From Firmicutes bacterium UBA3553 (GTDB lineage: Bacteria; Bacillota; Clostridia; Tissierellales; Sedimentibacteraceae): DNA of 64,000 bases. The position numbers and the translations under genes are program-made. This document shows, in pieces, positions 16,938-25,073 of the stretch. Numbering within the stretch: the first letter of the stretch is position 1; every line of letters begins with the position of its first letter. Below the pieces are notes generated by a model that worked only from the letters and a program-made list of their open reading frames with translations, was not told where the DNA came from and made no database searches. The stretch covers positions 16,925 through 80,924 of the forward strand of contig DFOA01000033.1 of assembly GCA_002381185.1 (NCBI GenBank), in the 5' to 3' direction.

Positions 16938-18362
16938 ATGTTAAATTTTGAAGGCCTTAAAATTAACAGTTTAGATTTTATTCTGATAGTAGATAAGGAA
17001 TTTACAGTAGTATATAATACGCGATATGATAAGAGAGTAAATTTAAACTCTAATGCAATTGAAAGTAAAGAATACTTAAATAGAAATTTGTTTGAAATTT
17101 ACCCATCCATAAAAAAAGATGCAAGTACATCATCTATTGTAAGGTGTATTACAACCGGACAAGTAGTAGTTAAAAAGTTTCAAAAATTTAAAGATTTTAA
17201 CGGTAATTTATATTGCACTCATAATATAACAATTCCTCTGATTCGTAACGGGAAGATAATTGGAGCTGTTGAATTAGTTAAGGATATAAAAACTATTGAG
17301 AATTTAACTGATAATAATGATGAGATAAAATATGCAGAACAAGATGATTTCTTTGATAATTTTATAAACAATGCAAACAAATCTACATTTGATTCAATTA
17401 TCACCAGTGACAGTAAAATGTTAAAAGCTATTGAGCAAGCTAAGACAATGTCAAGAATGGAAAATCCAACTCTTATTTATGGTGAAACCGGAACAGGAAA
17501 AGAAGTATTTGTACAAGCTATGATAAATTACAGCGGCATTCCCAGAGATAAGGTTGTAATACAAAATTGTGCTGCATTACCTCAAAATTTAATAGAATCT
17601 ATATTATTCGGAACATGTAAAGGTGCCTATACCGGAGCCGAAAACAGAAAGGGATTGTTTGATGAAGCAAATGGCGGATTATTATTTTTAGATGAACTTA
17701 ATTCAATACCGTATGACGTTCAAGGTAAGCTGCTTAGAGTTTTACAAGATGGAAGCTTTAGACCTGTGGGATCAAATATGCAGAAGAATGTTAATGTAAA
17801 GGTTATAGCTGCTATGAATGAGGATCCTTTAGAAGCAATTAAGAATCAGCATTTAAGAAAAGATTTGTTTTACAGATTAAGCGGCGGAATGATATTCTTG
17901 CCCCCGCTGCGAGAACGGAAAGAGGATATACTGCTTTTTATTAATTATTATATAAAAGAATACAATGTTGTATATGGGAAAAAGGTTAAAGGTATTACAA
18001 AAATTTTAGAAAAATTTTTCTTAAGCTATTATTGGGAAGGTAATGTGAGAGAACTAAAGCACATAATAGAGTCAATGGTGAGCTTATCAGATTGCGATAT
18101 TTTAGAAGTTCAGCATTTGCCTGCTTATATGTATGATAGGATTTTCAATGAAGATATAACGAATAGTAATGCTTCTGCAGAGGATGAAAAAATATTTTTT
18201 AATTTTGAAAATTATAATTTAAAGAAAAACTTAGAAGAAAAAGAAAAAGAAATTATAACTGAAGTATTGAAAATTACCAAAGGTAATAAGACAAAAGCAG
18301 GAGAAATTCTAGGTATTCCAAGGCAAACATTAAAATATAAGATGAATAAACTAAAAATTTAA
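16938..18362 (+). CDS. PAS-domain sigma-54-dependent activator of reductase locus 2
   Basis: A 474-residue enhancer-binding protein. Residues ~1-125 form a PAS-like sensor ('DFILIVDKEFTVVYNTRYD' to 'GKIIGAVELVKDI'). The AAA+ domain at ~150-390 has Walker A 'GETGTGKE' (~182), contact loop 'GAYTGA', Walker B 'GGLLFLDELN' and 'LPPLRERKEDI'. A Fis-type HTH ends the protein ('NKTKAGEILGIPRQTLKYK'). The architecture is like RocR and other clostridial amino-acid activators; an effector amino acid or opine probably binds the PAS domain. It stands just upstream of, and in the same direction as, a sigma-54 promoter. It differs in sensor type from the two locus 1 activators. Confidence 0.93.
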   Translation: MLNFEGLKINSLDFILIVDKEFTVVYNTRYDKRVNLNSNAIESKEYLNRNLFEIYPSIKKDASTSSIVRCITTGQVVVKKFQKFKDFNGNLYCTHNITIPLIRNGKIIGAVELVKDIKTIENLTDNNDEIKYAEQDDFFDNFINNANKSTFDSIITSDSKMLKAIEQAKTMSRMENPTLIYGETGTGKEVFVQAMINYSGIPRDKVVIQNCAALPQNLIESILFGTCKGAYTGAENRKGLFDEANGGLLFLDELNSIPYDVQGKLLRVLQDGSFRPVGSNMQKNVNVKVIAAMNEDPLEAIKNQHLRKDLFYRLSGGMIFLPPLRERKEDILLFINYYIKEYNVVYGKKVKGITKILEKFFLSYYWEGNVRELKHIIESMVSLSDCDILEVQHLPAYMYDRIFNEDITNSNASAEDEKIFFNFENYNLKKNLEEKEKEIITEVLKITKGNKTKAGEILGIPRQTLKYKMNKLKI

Positions 18363-18375
18363 ACAGTAATTAAAC

Positions 18376-18410
18376 AGACAGTTTTTTGTCGCATGGACAA
18401 AAAGCTGTCT
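18376..18410 (+). repeat. Inverted repeat with TTTGTC/GACAAA half-sites, possible activator site
   Basis: A 15-bp stem: AGACAG (18376-18381) and TTTTTGTC (18383-18390) pair with GACAAAAA (18396-18403) and CTGTCT (18405-18410). There is no T-tract. The same GACAAA/TTTGTC half-sites recur in the palindrome at 18420-18449. Both lie 45-120 bases upstream of the -24 element, where sigma-54 activators bind. Confidence 0.45.
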
Positions 18411-18419
18411 ATGAATTAA

Positions 18420-18454
18420 AATAGAACGACAAATATTTGTCGTTCTATTTTTTT
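18420..18454 (+). terminator. Terminator after the locus 2 activator gene
   Basis: A perfect 15+15 base palindrome (18420-18449), centred on GACAAATATTTGTC, followed by seven T's. It should end the activator transcript before the sigma-54 promoter, and it may also serve as an activator binding site. Confidence 0.75.
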
Positions 18455-18491
18455 AGGCTTTAACAGGCATTGAAATTACATTGTGAAAATC

Positions 18492-18508
18492 TTGGCATTA
18501 AAATTGCT
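18492..18508 (+). promoter_or_regulatory. Sigma-54 (-24/-12) promoter of reductase locus 2
   Basis: CTTGGCAT-N5-TTGCT is close to the consensus: GG at 18494-18495 and GC at 18506-18507, ten bases apart. It lies 52 bases before the ATG at 18560, so the proprotein cannot start further upstream. Confidence 0.85.
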
Positions 18509-18559
18509 ATATATATTATTGTAATTGTTTTCGAAAAGATATTATATAAGGAGCCTAAA

Positions 18560-19843
18560 ATGAATTTAGAATTAAGAAAAATTCAAATTAAGGATGTTGT
18601 TTTTGGCGATGAAAACAAAATAGAAAATAATGTTTTGTATTTAAACAAAAGCAGCCTTAGTGATTTAATTAAAGAAGATAAAAGAATAAAAGAAGTTGAC
18701 TTTGACATTGCTAAACCGGGACAATCAGTTAGAATTTTACCTGTTAAGGATGTAATAGAGCCAAGAGCTAAATTAAATGGAGAAATATTTTCCGGAGTAT
18801 TTAAGGAGCATATGGAGGAATCGGGAAGAGGAATCACTTATGCTTTAAAGGGCTGTGCGGTTGTGACCACAGGACCAATAGTGGGCTTTCAGGAAGGCTT
18901 AATAGATATGAACGGTCCTGCGGCGCAATACAGTATTTTTTCAAAACTGATTAATATTGTAATGGTTATAACAAAAGAAGATTATGTAGATCCGCATGAA
19001 CATGAAGAGACTGTCAGACTCGCAGGTATAAAGCTGGCAAAGTATATAGGTGAAATTGGCTTAAGTTGTGATGATTGTGAGTCAGAATCATATGAATGGA
19101 AGAGCATTGGGGAAAAGTATGCAGAATTTCCGGGTCTTCCAAAGGTTGCCTATGTTTATAACTGTATGAGCCAAGGGCTTTTGCATGATACATATTTTTA
19201 CGGACGGGATTCAAAGTATATTGTTCCATCTTTAATAACACCATTAGAGGTAATGGACGGTGCAATAGTAAGCGGCAATTGTGTTTCGCCAGGTTCAAAA
19301 ACAACTACATACCACCATTTAAACAATGCAGTCATAAAGGAACTATTAAAAAAACATGGTAAAGAACTTAATTTCATGGGAATAGTTTTAAATCCTCTAA
19401 TGGTCACTCTTAAAGAAAAATACAGAAACTGTATGTTGACAGTTAAGAATATTGAGATGTTAGGTGCAGAAGGAGTAATTATTTCTCAAGAAGGCTTTGG
19501 CAATCCTACAACTGATTTGATGGTTGTCTGCCAATCATTAGAACAACGAGGGATAAAGACAGTAATAATAACTAATGAAGATGCCGGAATTGATGGAATG
19601 TCTGAATCATTACCGGACAGCGTAACAGAAGCAAAGGCTATTGTTTCAACAGGAAACAGCAATGCAACGATCATGCTGCCAAAGGTAGATAAAATAATTG
19701 GAAATTTGAAAGAAATAGAAAAAACAACCGGAGGAAATGTAGATTCCATTCAGGAAGATGGGAGACTGCTTGTTGAAATCCACGGTATTATGGGAAGCCA
19801 TAACCTTCAGGGTAATACTTACCTCAGTGCAATGACTATATAG
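18560..19843 (+). CDS. Component B alpha/beta proprotein of a glycine-reductase-type complex (locus 2)
   Basis: A 427-residue paralog of the locus 1 proprotein. The ATG at 18560 follows AAGGAG; an in-frame upstream start near 18470 would lie ahead of the sigma-54 promoter. It keeps 'LPVKDVIEPRAK', 'VGFQEGLIDMNGPAAQY', 'GLLHDTYFYGRDSKY' and the processing site 'SGNC' with Cys241, the expected pyruvoyl precursor. The region at residues ~138-190 ('DDCESESYEWKS') differs strongly from the locus 1 copy, as expected for another substrate. It heads the operon and is followed after 11 bases by the selenoprotein gene. There is no grdX here. Confidence 0.9.
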   Translation: MNLELRKIQIKDVVFGDENKIENNVLYLNKSSLSDLIKEDKRIKEVDFDIAKPGQSVRILPVKDVIEPRAKLNGEIFSGVFKEHMEESGRGITYALKGCAVVTTGPIVGFQEGLIDMNGPAAQYSIFSKLINIVMVITKEDYVDPHEHEETVRLAGIKLAKYIGEIGLSCDDCESESYEWKSIGEKYAEFPGLPKVAYVYNCMSQGLLHDTYFYGRDSKYIVPSLITPLEVMDGAIVSGNCVSPGSKTTTYHHLNNAVIKELLKKHGKELNFMGIVLNPLMVTLKEKYRNCMLTVKNIEMLGAEGVIISQEGFGNPTTDLMVVCQSLEQRGIKTVIITNEDAGIDGMSESLPDSVTEAKAIVSTGNSNATIMLPKVDKIIGNLKEIEKTTGGNVDSIQEDGRLLVEIHGIMGSHNLQGNTYLSAMTI

Positions 19844-19854
19844 GAGGCGACACG

Positions 19855-21126
19855 GTGAAAAAAATAGTGTTTTATACAAATCAATTTTTTGGTCAAATAG
19901 GTGGTGAGGATAAAGCATATACTGAACCACAATTTCATAGCGGTCCTATTGGAAACGCTAATGCATTTTCAGATAAGTTAGAAGATGCAGAAATAATAGC
20001 TACGATAATATGCGGTGATAACTACTATGTAGAAAATATGGATAAAGTTAAGGCGTTCATAAAGGATAAATTAACAAATACAGAGTTTGATTTTTTTATA
20101 GCAGGACCTGCCTTCAATGCAGGAAGATTTGGAATTGCATGCGCAGATGTATGCTCATTTATCAAAAATGAATATAATGTTGAAGCAATTACAGGTTTAT
20201 ATGAAGAAAATCCTGCTGTCGAAATGTACAAAAAAAATATTTATATACTGAGGGTTGGAAAGTCCGCCGCTGCAATAAGAAAAGCCGTTCCGCTAATGGC
20301 GGGATTTGCAAATAAGCTGTTAAAGGGTGAAGAACTTGGAAGCCCTTCGGATGAACAGTATTTTGCAAAGGGAAAAAGAATCAATATATTCAGAGAAAAA
20401 AACGGAGCTGAAAGAGCAGTTGATATGTTGTTAAAAAGACTTAGCAATGAACCGTATGAGACAGAGCTTGAAATCTCTGTTTATGAAAAGGTAGAACCAG
20501 CTAAGCCCTTGACAGATTTAAGAACAGCCAAAATAGCTTTATGTACATCAGGTGGTATTGTGCCTTTTGGTAACCCAGATCACATACCTGCTGCAACAGC
20601 AAAAATATATAAAATGTATGATATATCAGATAAGGAAATGCTTAAAGAAGGAGAATTCGAATCAGTACATGCAGGGTATGATCCGGTATATGCTAATAAG
20701 GATCCTAACAGAGTTGCGCCATTAGACATATTAAGAATGTTAAATGCAGAAGGAATTATTGGGGAGATATATCCTTACTTGACAACGACCACAGGGAATT
20801 CAACATCTGTGGCAGACGCTACAAGAATGGGGAAGGAAATTGCAGAAAAGTTCGTTGAAGATGGAGTTGACGGTGTTATTTTAACAAGTACCTGAGGGAC
20901 CTGTACACGTTGCGGTGCAACGATAGTTAAGCAAATAGAAAAAGCCGGTATACCGGCAGTGCATGTATGTACTGTTACACCTATATCTAAAACAGTGGGT
21001 GCGGCCAGAATTTATCCGGCACAAGCAATACCTTACCCGACCGGTAATCCAGAGCTGTCAGCTGAAAAAGAAGAAAAAAGAAAAAGAGAATTGGTTTTAA
21101 ATGCACTTGACCTTTTATTAAAATAG
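19855..21126 (+). CDS. Component B selenoprotein of a glycine-reductase-type complex (TGA = Sec), locus 2
   Basis: A 423-residue selenoprotein with GTG start behind TAGGAGG. TGA at 20893-20895 is Sec347 in 'LTSTUGTCTRCGATIVKQ'. The frame continues 76 codons to TAG at 21124-21126 with clear family similarity ('AGIPAVHVCTVTPIS', 'AIPYPTGNPELS'). A SECIS-like hairpin identical to the locus 1 hairpin follows the TGA. It acts with the preceding pyruvoyl proprotein, taking the substrate's carboxymethyl group onto Sec. A caller that stops at TGA would truncate it to 346 residues and lose the active site. Confidence 0.95.
20908..20922 (+). promoter_or_regulatory. Bacterial SECIS hairpin, locus 2
   Basis: CGTTGC/GCAACG stem with GGT loop, at the same distance from TGA as in locus 1. 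The 26 bases from ACCTGTACA onward are identical in the two genes, although the flanking codons have diverged; this points to selection on RNA structure. Confidence 0.8.
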
Positions 21127-21160
21127 GCTGAGGTTAAAAATAAATTTTGGAGGCAAGTAA

Positions 21161-22240
21161 ATGAAAGTAGCAGTTTTAGGTTCAGGGAATGGAGCTCTTG
21201 CAGTAGCATTTGAATGGGCGAAAGCTGGACATGAGGTAAGTATATTTGATTTCGAAGAATTTCCTAAAAACATTGATGCTATTAACAAAACCGGAGGGAT
21301 ATATTCAGAAGGCGAATTAGAAGGTTTTCAAGAAATATGTTATGCAGGTCATGATATATCCAGGGTTGTGACGGAAGCAGAATTGATTTTTGCTGTAGGC
21401 CCGGCATATAGTACAGAACCATTTGGAAGGTCTTGTCAGCCTTATGTTAAACCCGGGCAAAAATATGTTGTATGTCCTAGTTCATGTGCTGGAAGCATCA
21501 CATTTAAAAATGCCTTAGGTCTTGATATTAAGGACGAATCAGTTATTATTGCTGAAACCTCAACTTTACCATATGCCGTAAGAATCATAGATGATGCAAA
21601 AATAGCAGTTTATAACAGATTAAAAGGGGGATATTTTTTAGCTGCACTTCCAGCTAAGTATACTCAAGAAATATACGCTATAGTAGCGCCTGTATTTAAT
21701 ACAATCCAAAAAGCAGAAAATGTATTGAAAACAACTTTACAAAATGCTAACCCTGTAATCCACCCGGCGGTATCTTTATTAAATGCAGCTCTTATTGAAA
21801 GGACAAACGGAGATTTTTATTTTTACGAGGAAGGTGTGACTACAGCTGTAGGCAGACTTATGAAAGCAATTGATGAAGAAAGAATTGAAATTGGAAATAG
21901 ATTGGGAGTAACCGTAATACCCGACCCCATTTTAGGAATGGAACAAGGGTATCAGGCAGAGCCAACCTATGATACTGGATATTCTATGGCACCGGGATTT
22001 AAAGGGATTAAGGCTCAACCAACGCTGGATTATAGATATTTTAATGAAGATGCCGGCTTTGGATTAGTATTTTTAACGGATTTAGCGGCTCAGATAGGTG
22101 TTGAAACACCTGCAATGGATGCGGTTCTAAAATTAGTATCAATAATAATGGCCAGAAATTATAAAGCGGAAAAAGCAAGAACTATGGAAAAACTGAAGAT
22201 TTCTAAGTACTCATTGGAGGAACTTAAAGCGTTGCTATAA
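21161..22240 (+). CDS. NAD(P)-dependent octopine/nopaline (opine) dehydrogenase family protein
   Basis: A 359-residue two-domain oxidoreductase; ATG behind TTGGAGGC. The N-terminal Rossmann fold begins 'KVAVLGSGNGALAVAFEWA'. The C-terminal opine-dehydrogenase domain starts near residue 190 with 'NPVIHPAVSLLNAALIER'; His201 is placed like the catalytic His of octopine dehydrogenase. The later 'LDYRYFNEDAGFGLVFLTD' is a family hallmark. These enzymes reversibly join an amino acid and a 2-oxo acid into a secondary amine using NAD(P)H. It lies 34 bases after the selenoprotein gene in the sigma-54 operon, so it probably makes or breaks an opine that enters the reductase pathway. The direction and substrate are unknown. 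Confidence 0.85.
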   Translation: MKVAVLGSGNGALAVAFEWAKAGHEVSIFDFEEFPKNIDAINKTGGIYSEGELEGFQEICYAGHDISRVVTEAELIFAVGPAYSTEPFGRSCQPYVKPGQKYVVCPSSCAGSITFKNALGLDIKDESVIIAETSTLPYAVRIIDDAKIAVYNRLKGGYFLAALPAKYTQEIYAIVAPVFNTIQKAENVLKTTLQNANPVIHPAVSLLNAALIERTNGDFYFYEEGVTTAVGRLMKAIDEERIEIGNRLGVTVIPDPILGMEQGYQAEPTYDTGYSMAPGFKGIKAQPTLDYRYFNEDAGFGLVFLTDLAAQIGVETPAMDAVLKLVSIIMARNYKAEKARTMEKLKISKYSLEELKALL

Positions 22241-22269
22241 TCAATTATATACCTAGGGGAGGACTCTTG

Positions 22270-23391
22270 ATGATAGTAGGAGTATTAAAAGAAATAAAAA
22301 ATAATGAATACAGAGTTGCGGCAGCTCCATCTTCTGTAACAGAGCTGGTAAATAAGGGACATAAGGTATTTGTAGAGCATGATGCAGGCTTTGGAAGCGG
22401 CTATACGGATGATGATTATAAAGAAGCAGGAGCGGCAATTTCAGATGCTGATACAATTTGGAAAGAATCAGAAATGATTTATAAGGTGAAAGAAATATTA
22501 CCTGAAGAATACAAGTATTTGAGGGAAGGACTAATTGTTTTTACATATCTTCATTCAAATGCCCACTTGGATATGACACGGGAAATGCTTAATAGCAAGA
22601 TTATAGGCATTGCCTATGAAGATGTTACTGATGAAGATGGCAAATTTCCTTTATTAAGTCCGATGAGTGAATTGGCAGGTAAAGGTGGATTTCTTGCAGC
22701 ACTTCATTATGGTCAAAGTGTCAACGGAGGGAATGGAATATTATTTAACAGAGTATGCGGAGTTGATACACCGGTGGTGACAATTATAGGCGGATGCGGC
22801 AACTCAGGACTTGGAGCTGCAGAAATTGCAGCAAGTCTTGGCAATAAGGTAAAGATTCTCGATGTAAATAAAGAAGCTATGGATGAAGTTAAATCCAAAC
22901 TTCCTTCAAATGTAGAATTCTTATATTCAAACAGATCCAATTTATTGAAATGTTTAAAGGAAACGGATGTATTAATGAATTGCATTTTATGGAATAAAAC
23001 ACGTAATGATCACATTGTATTTAAAGAAGATTTAAAATTAATGAAAAAAGGATCAATAATAATTGATGTTGCTTGTGATGACAATGGCGCTGTAGAAACT
23101 TGCCGCTCTACAACACATGACGACCCTGTATATTATGAAGAAGGAATTATGCACTACTGTGTTGATAATATCCCTTCTGCTTTTGCTCGAACAGCATCAA
23201 TCGGACTTGCTAATGCAACATTGCCATTTGCCTTACAAATTGCAAATAAGGGCTGTGAAAAAGCTCTTAAAGAAAATATACATTTGCTGAAGGGCCTAAC
23301 CTGCTATAAAGGCAGATTAACATTAGAAGAAACGGCTGTTAAACATAATTTAGAACTGGTTCCACAAGAAAGAATTGTGAAAGAATTTTAA
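22270..23391 (+). CDS. Alanine dehydrogenase/PNT family protein, divergent
   Basis: A 373-residue protein. The ATG at 22270 follows GGGGAGG; the adjacent TTG at 22267 is less likely. The N-terminal half is clearly AlaDH-like: 'VGVLKEIKNNEYRVA', 'YKVKEILPEEY' (substrate-binding Lys) and 'FTYLHSNAH' (catalytic-type His). The nucleotide-binding turn is 'GGCGNSGLGAAEIA'. The active-site loop 'IDVACDDNGAVETCRSTTH' differs from the usual 'DVAIDQGG', and the region after 'MSELAGKGGFL' also differs, so alanine may not be the substrate. This superfamily includes N5-(carboxyethyl)ornithine synthase and saccharopine-type enzymes, which act on opine-like amines. Its place in the operon suggests oxidation of the amine product released by the reductase. 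Confidence 0.82.
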   Translation: MIVGVLKEIKNNEYRVAAAPSSVTELVNKGHKVFVEHDAGFGSGYTDDDYKEAGAAISDADTIWKESEMIYKVKEILPEEYKYLREGLIVFTYLHSNAHLDMTREMLNSKIIGIAYEDVTDEDGKFPLLSPMSELAGKGGFLAALHYGQSVNGGNGILFNRVCGVDTPVVTIIGGCGNSGLGAAEIAASLGNKVKILDVNKEAMDEVKSKLPSNVEFLYSNRSNLLKCLKETDVLMNCILWNKTRNDHIVFKEDLKLMKKGSIIIDVACDDNGAVETCRSTTHDDPVYYEEGIMHYCVDNIPSAFARTASIGLANATLPFALQIANKGCEKALKENIHLLKGLTCYKGRLTLEETAVKHNLELVPQERIVKEF

Positions 23392-23448
23392 GTTATAATT
23401 CCGGATCTTATATCTGGGATAATATAAAAAATTAAAAGGAGAACGTTT

Positions 23449-24852
23449 ATGGAGTATGGAATTTTATCTTTAGCACCTGCCTTTATCGCATTAGTACTTG
23501 CTTTTATTACCAGAGATGCAACATTATCTTTGCTGATAGGGGTCTTGGTGGGAATAGTGGTAGCTGGTCAAAATTTATTGTTTGGGTTTAGTTCATTATT
23601 ACAAAATGCATTAGGTAATGCAGATTTCATTTGGGTATTAGGTATTGAAGTATTCATTGGCATTATGGTTGCTTTTTTTCAAAAATCTGGTGCAATTGAA
23701 GCTTTTACACAAACCATATCAAAGTTCAACATAAAAGCCAGAGGTGCTCAGATAATAGCTTGGTTATTGGGAATTTTTATATTCTTCAGTGACTACTTTA
23801 GTCCATTGTATGTGGGAAATGTTATGAGGGGAGTTACGGACAAGGCGAGAGTATCAAGAGAAAAACTTGCTTATATATGTGATTCCACATCAGCACCTGT
23901 ATGTACAATGATACCATTTTCTTCTTGGGGTATATATATGGCAGGGCTACTAGTTGGGATAGGAGCTTTCGTAGATAAAGATATTGCGACAACTGCCGTA
24001 GTTAAAATGGTACCTTATAACTTCTATGGAATCGTTTCTGTATTAATGGTGGGCTTTATCGCATTAGGTATAATACCTGAATTTGGACCTATGAAAAAGG
24101 CGGAAAAAAGAGCTATGGAAGAAGGAAAGGTTATAGGTGATAATGCAAGACCATTATTAAGTAAGGAATTAGATGATATTAAGCCGAAAGAAGGAGTTAA
24201 ATCTAATTTGTTCATTAACTTTTTAGTACCTGCGCTGATAATTATTTGTATTACCTTAGGAACTTATATAGTTCTTGGTTCTGCAAAAACTTTAGAATCA
24301 TTTATGGCTGCAGTATCATTCCAATTTGTATCAATGATTATTCAAAAAATGGGAACGCTGTCAGAACTAATGGACACAGCTGTTCAAGGTATAAAGAGTG
24401 TTTTAGCGGCTATATTAATACTGGCTTTGGCATATTGCATAAATGCAATAAGCAAGGAACTAGGAACCGCTCAATATGTAATCAGTGTAACTGAATCTTG
24501 GATGACACCTACTTTATTAATTCCATTAACCTTCTCTATTTGTGCATTTGTTTCTTTCTTTACAGGAACATCATGGGGTACATACGCTATTATGACACCA
24601 ATATTTGTGCCTTTAGCGTTTCAATTAACAGGAGGATCAATAAATGGAATAATATTTGCTACAATAGCAGCAGTGATGGGAGGAGGGTGCTTCGGAGATC
24701 ACTGTTCACCTCTTTCAGATACAACAATTCTTTCTTCTTTAGCTGCAGGCTCTGACCATATTGACCATGTTTCTACACAGCTGCCGTATGCAATGACAGC
24801 AGCAGCGATATCACTGGCAGGCTATTTAATAGTTGGACTAACATTAGCATAA
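23449..24852 (+). CDS. NhaC-family Na+/H+ antiporter-like transporter
   Basis: A 467-residue membrane protein with about eleven helices; ATG behind AAAGGAGA. The family pattern is visible in 'FSDYFSPLYVGNVMRGV', 'ICDSTSAPVCTMIPFSSWG', 'FFTGTSWGTYAIMTP' and 'GGGCFGDHCSPLSDTTILSS'. Some NhaC relatives exchange Na+ or H+ for organic anions (for example malate/lactate) or amino acids, so this one may import the locus 2 substrate or export a product. It is the last gene of the operon, before a terminator. Confidence 0.9.
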   Translation: MEYGILSLAPAFIALVLAFITRDATLSLLIGVLVGIVVAGQNLLFGFSSLLQNALGNADFIWVLGIEVFIGIMVAFFQKSGAIEAFTQTISKFNIKARGAQIIAWLLGIFIFFSDYFSPLYVGNVMRGVTDKARVSREKLAYICDSTSAPVCTMIPFSSWGIYMAGLLVGIGAFVDKDIATTAVVKMVPYNFYGIVSVLMVGFIALGIIPEFGPMKKAEKRAMEEGKVIGDNARPLLSKELDDIKPKEGVKSNLFINFLVPALIIICITLGTYIVLGSAKTLESFMAAVSFQFVSMIIQKMGTLSELMDTAVQGIKSVLAAILILALAYCINAISKELGTAQYVISVTESWMTPTLLIPLTFSICAFVSFFTGTSWGTYAIMTPIFVPLAFQLTGGSINGIIFATIAAVMGGGCFGDHCSPLSDTTILSSLAAGSDHIDHVSTQLPYAMTAAAISLAGYLIVGLTLA

Positions 24853-24862
24853 ATTAAATAAT

Positions 24863-24904
24863 AATATGGCCTAAGGGGATAACTCTTGGGCCATATTTAA
24901 TTTT
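24863..24904 (+). terminator. Terminator at the end of reductase locus 2
   Basis: AATATGGCC (24863-24871) pairs with GGCCATATT (24889-24897), extended inward by T-G and AAG/CTT; T-rich sequence follows. Confidence 0.75.
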
Positions 24905-25006
24905 AATATTAATAAGGCGAATTGGGAAAAATGCTTGTGATAAATTGAATGTATGTCCAAATCAGAGGATAAAGATATCTGGCAGATTAAAAAAACAGTT
25001 TTTTTG

Positions 25007-25035
25007 TTGACTATATACAGCAAAAGATATATAAT
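25007..25035 (+). promoter_or_regulatory. Consensus sigma-A promoter of uvrBA
   Basis: TTGACT (25007-25012), a 17-base spacer and TATAAT (25030-25035). Confidence 0.8.
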
Positions 25036-25039
25036 AAAA

Positions 25040-25052
25040 CGAACATACGTTT
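25040..25052 (+). promoter_or_regulatory. LexA (SOS) box of uvrBA
   Basis: CGAACATACGTTT matches the Firmicute LexA operator CGAAC-N4-GTTYG in nine of ten fixed positions. It begins four bases after the -10 element, over the transcription start, so LexA bound here would block initiation. UvrB and UvrA are classic SOS genes. Confidence 0.8.
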
Positions 25053-25073
25053 AGATGAAGCCGAGGTGAGACT

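Noticed and set aside
18470..18559. Upstream in-frame start for the locus 2 proprotein
   Set aside because: The sigma-54 promoter at 18492-18508 would lie inside the coding region; the ATG at 18560 has a good RBS and matches the family N-terminus.
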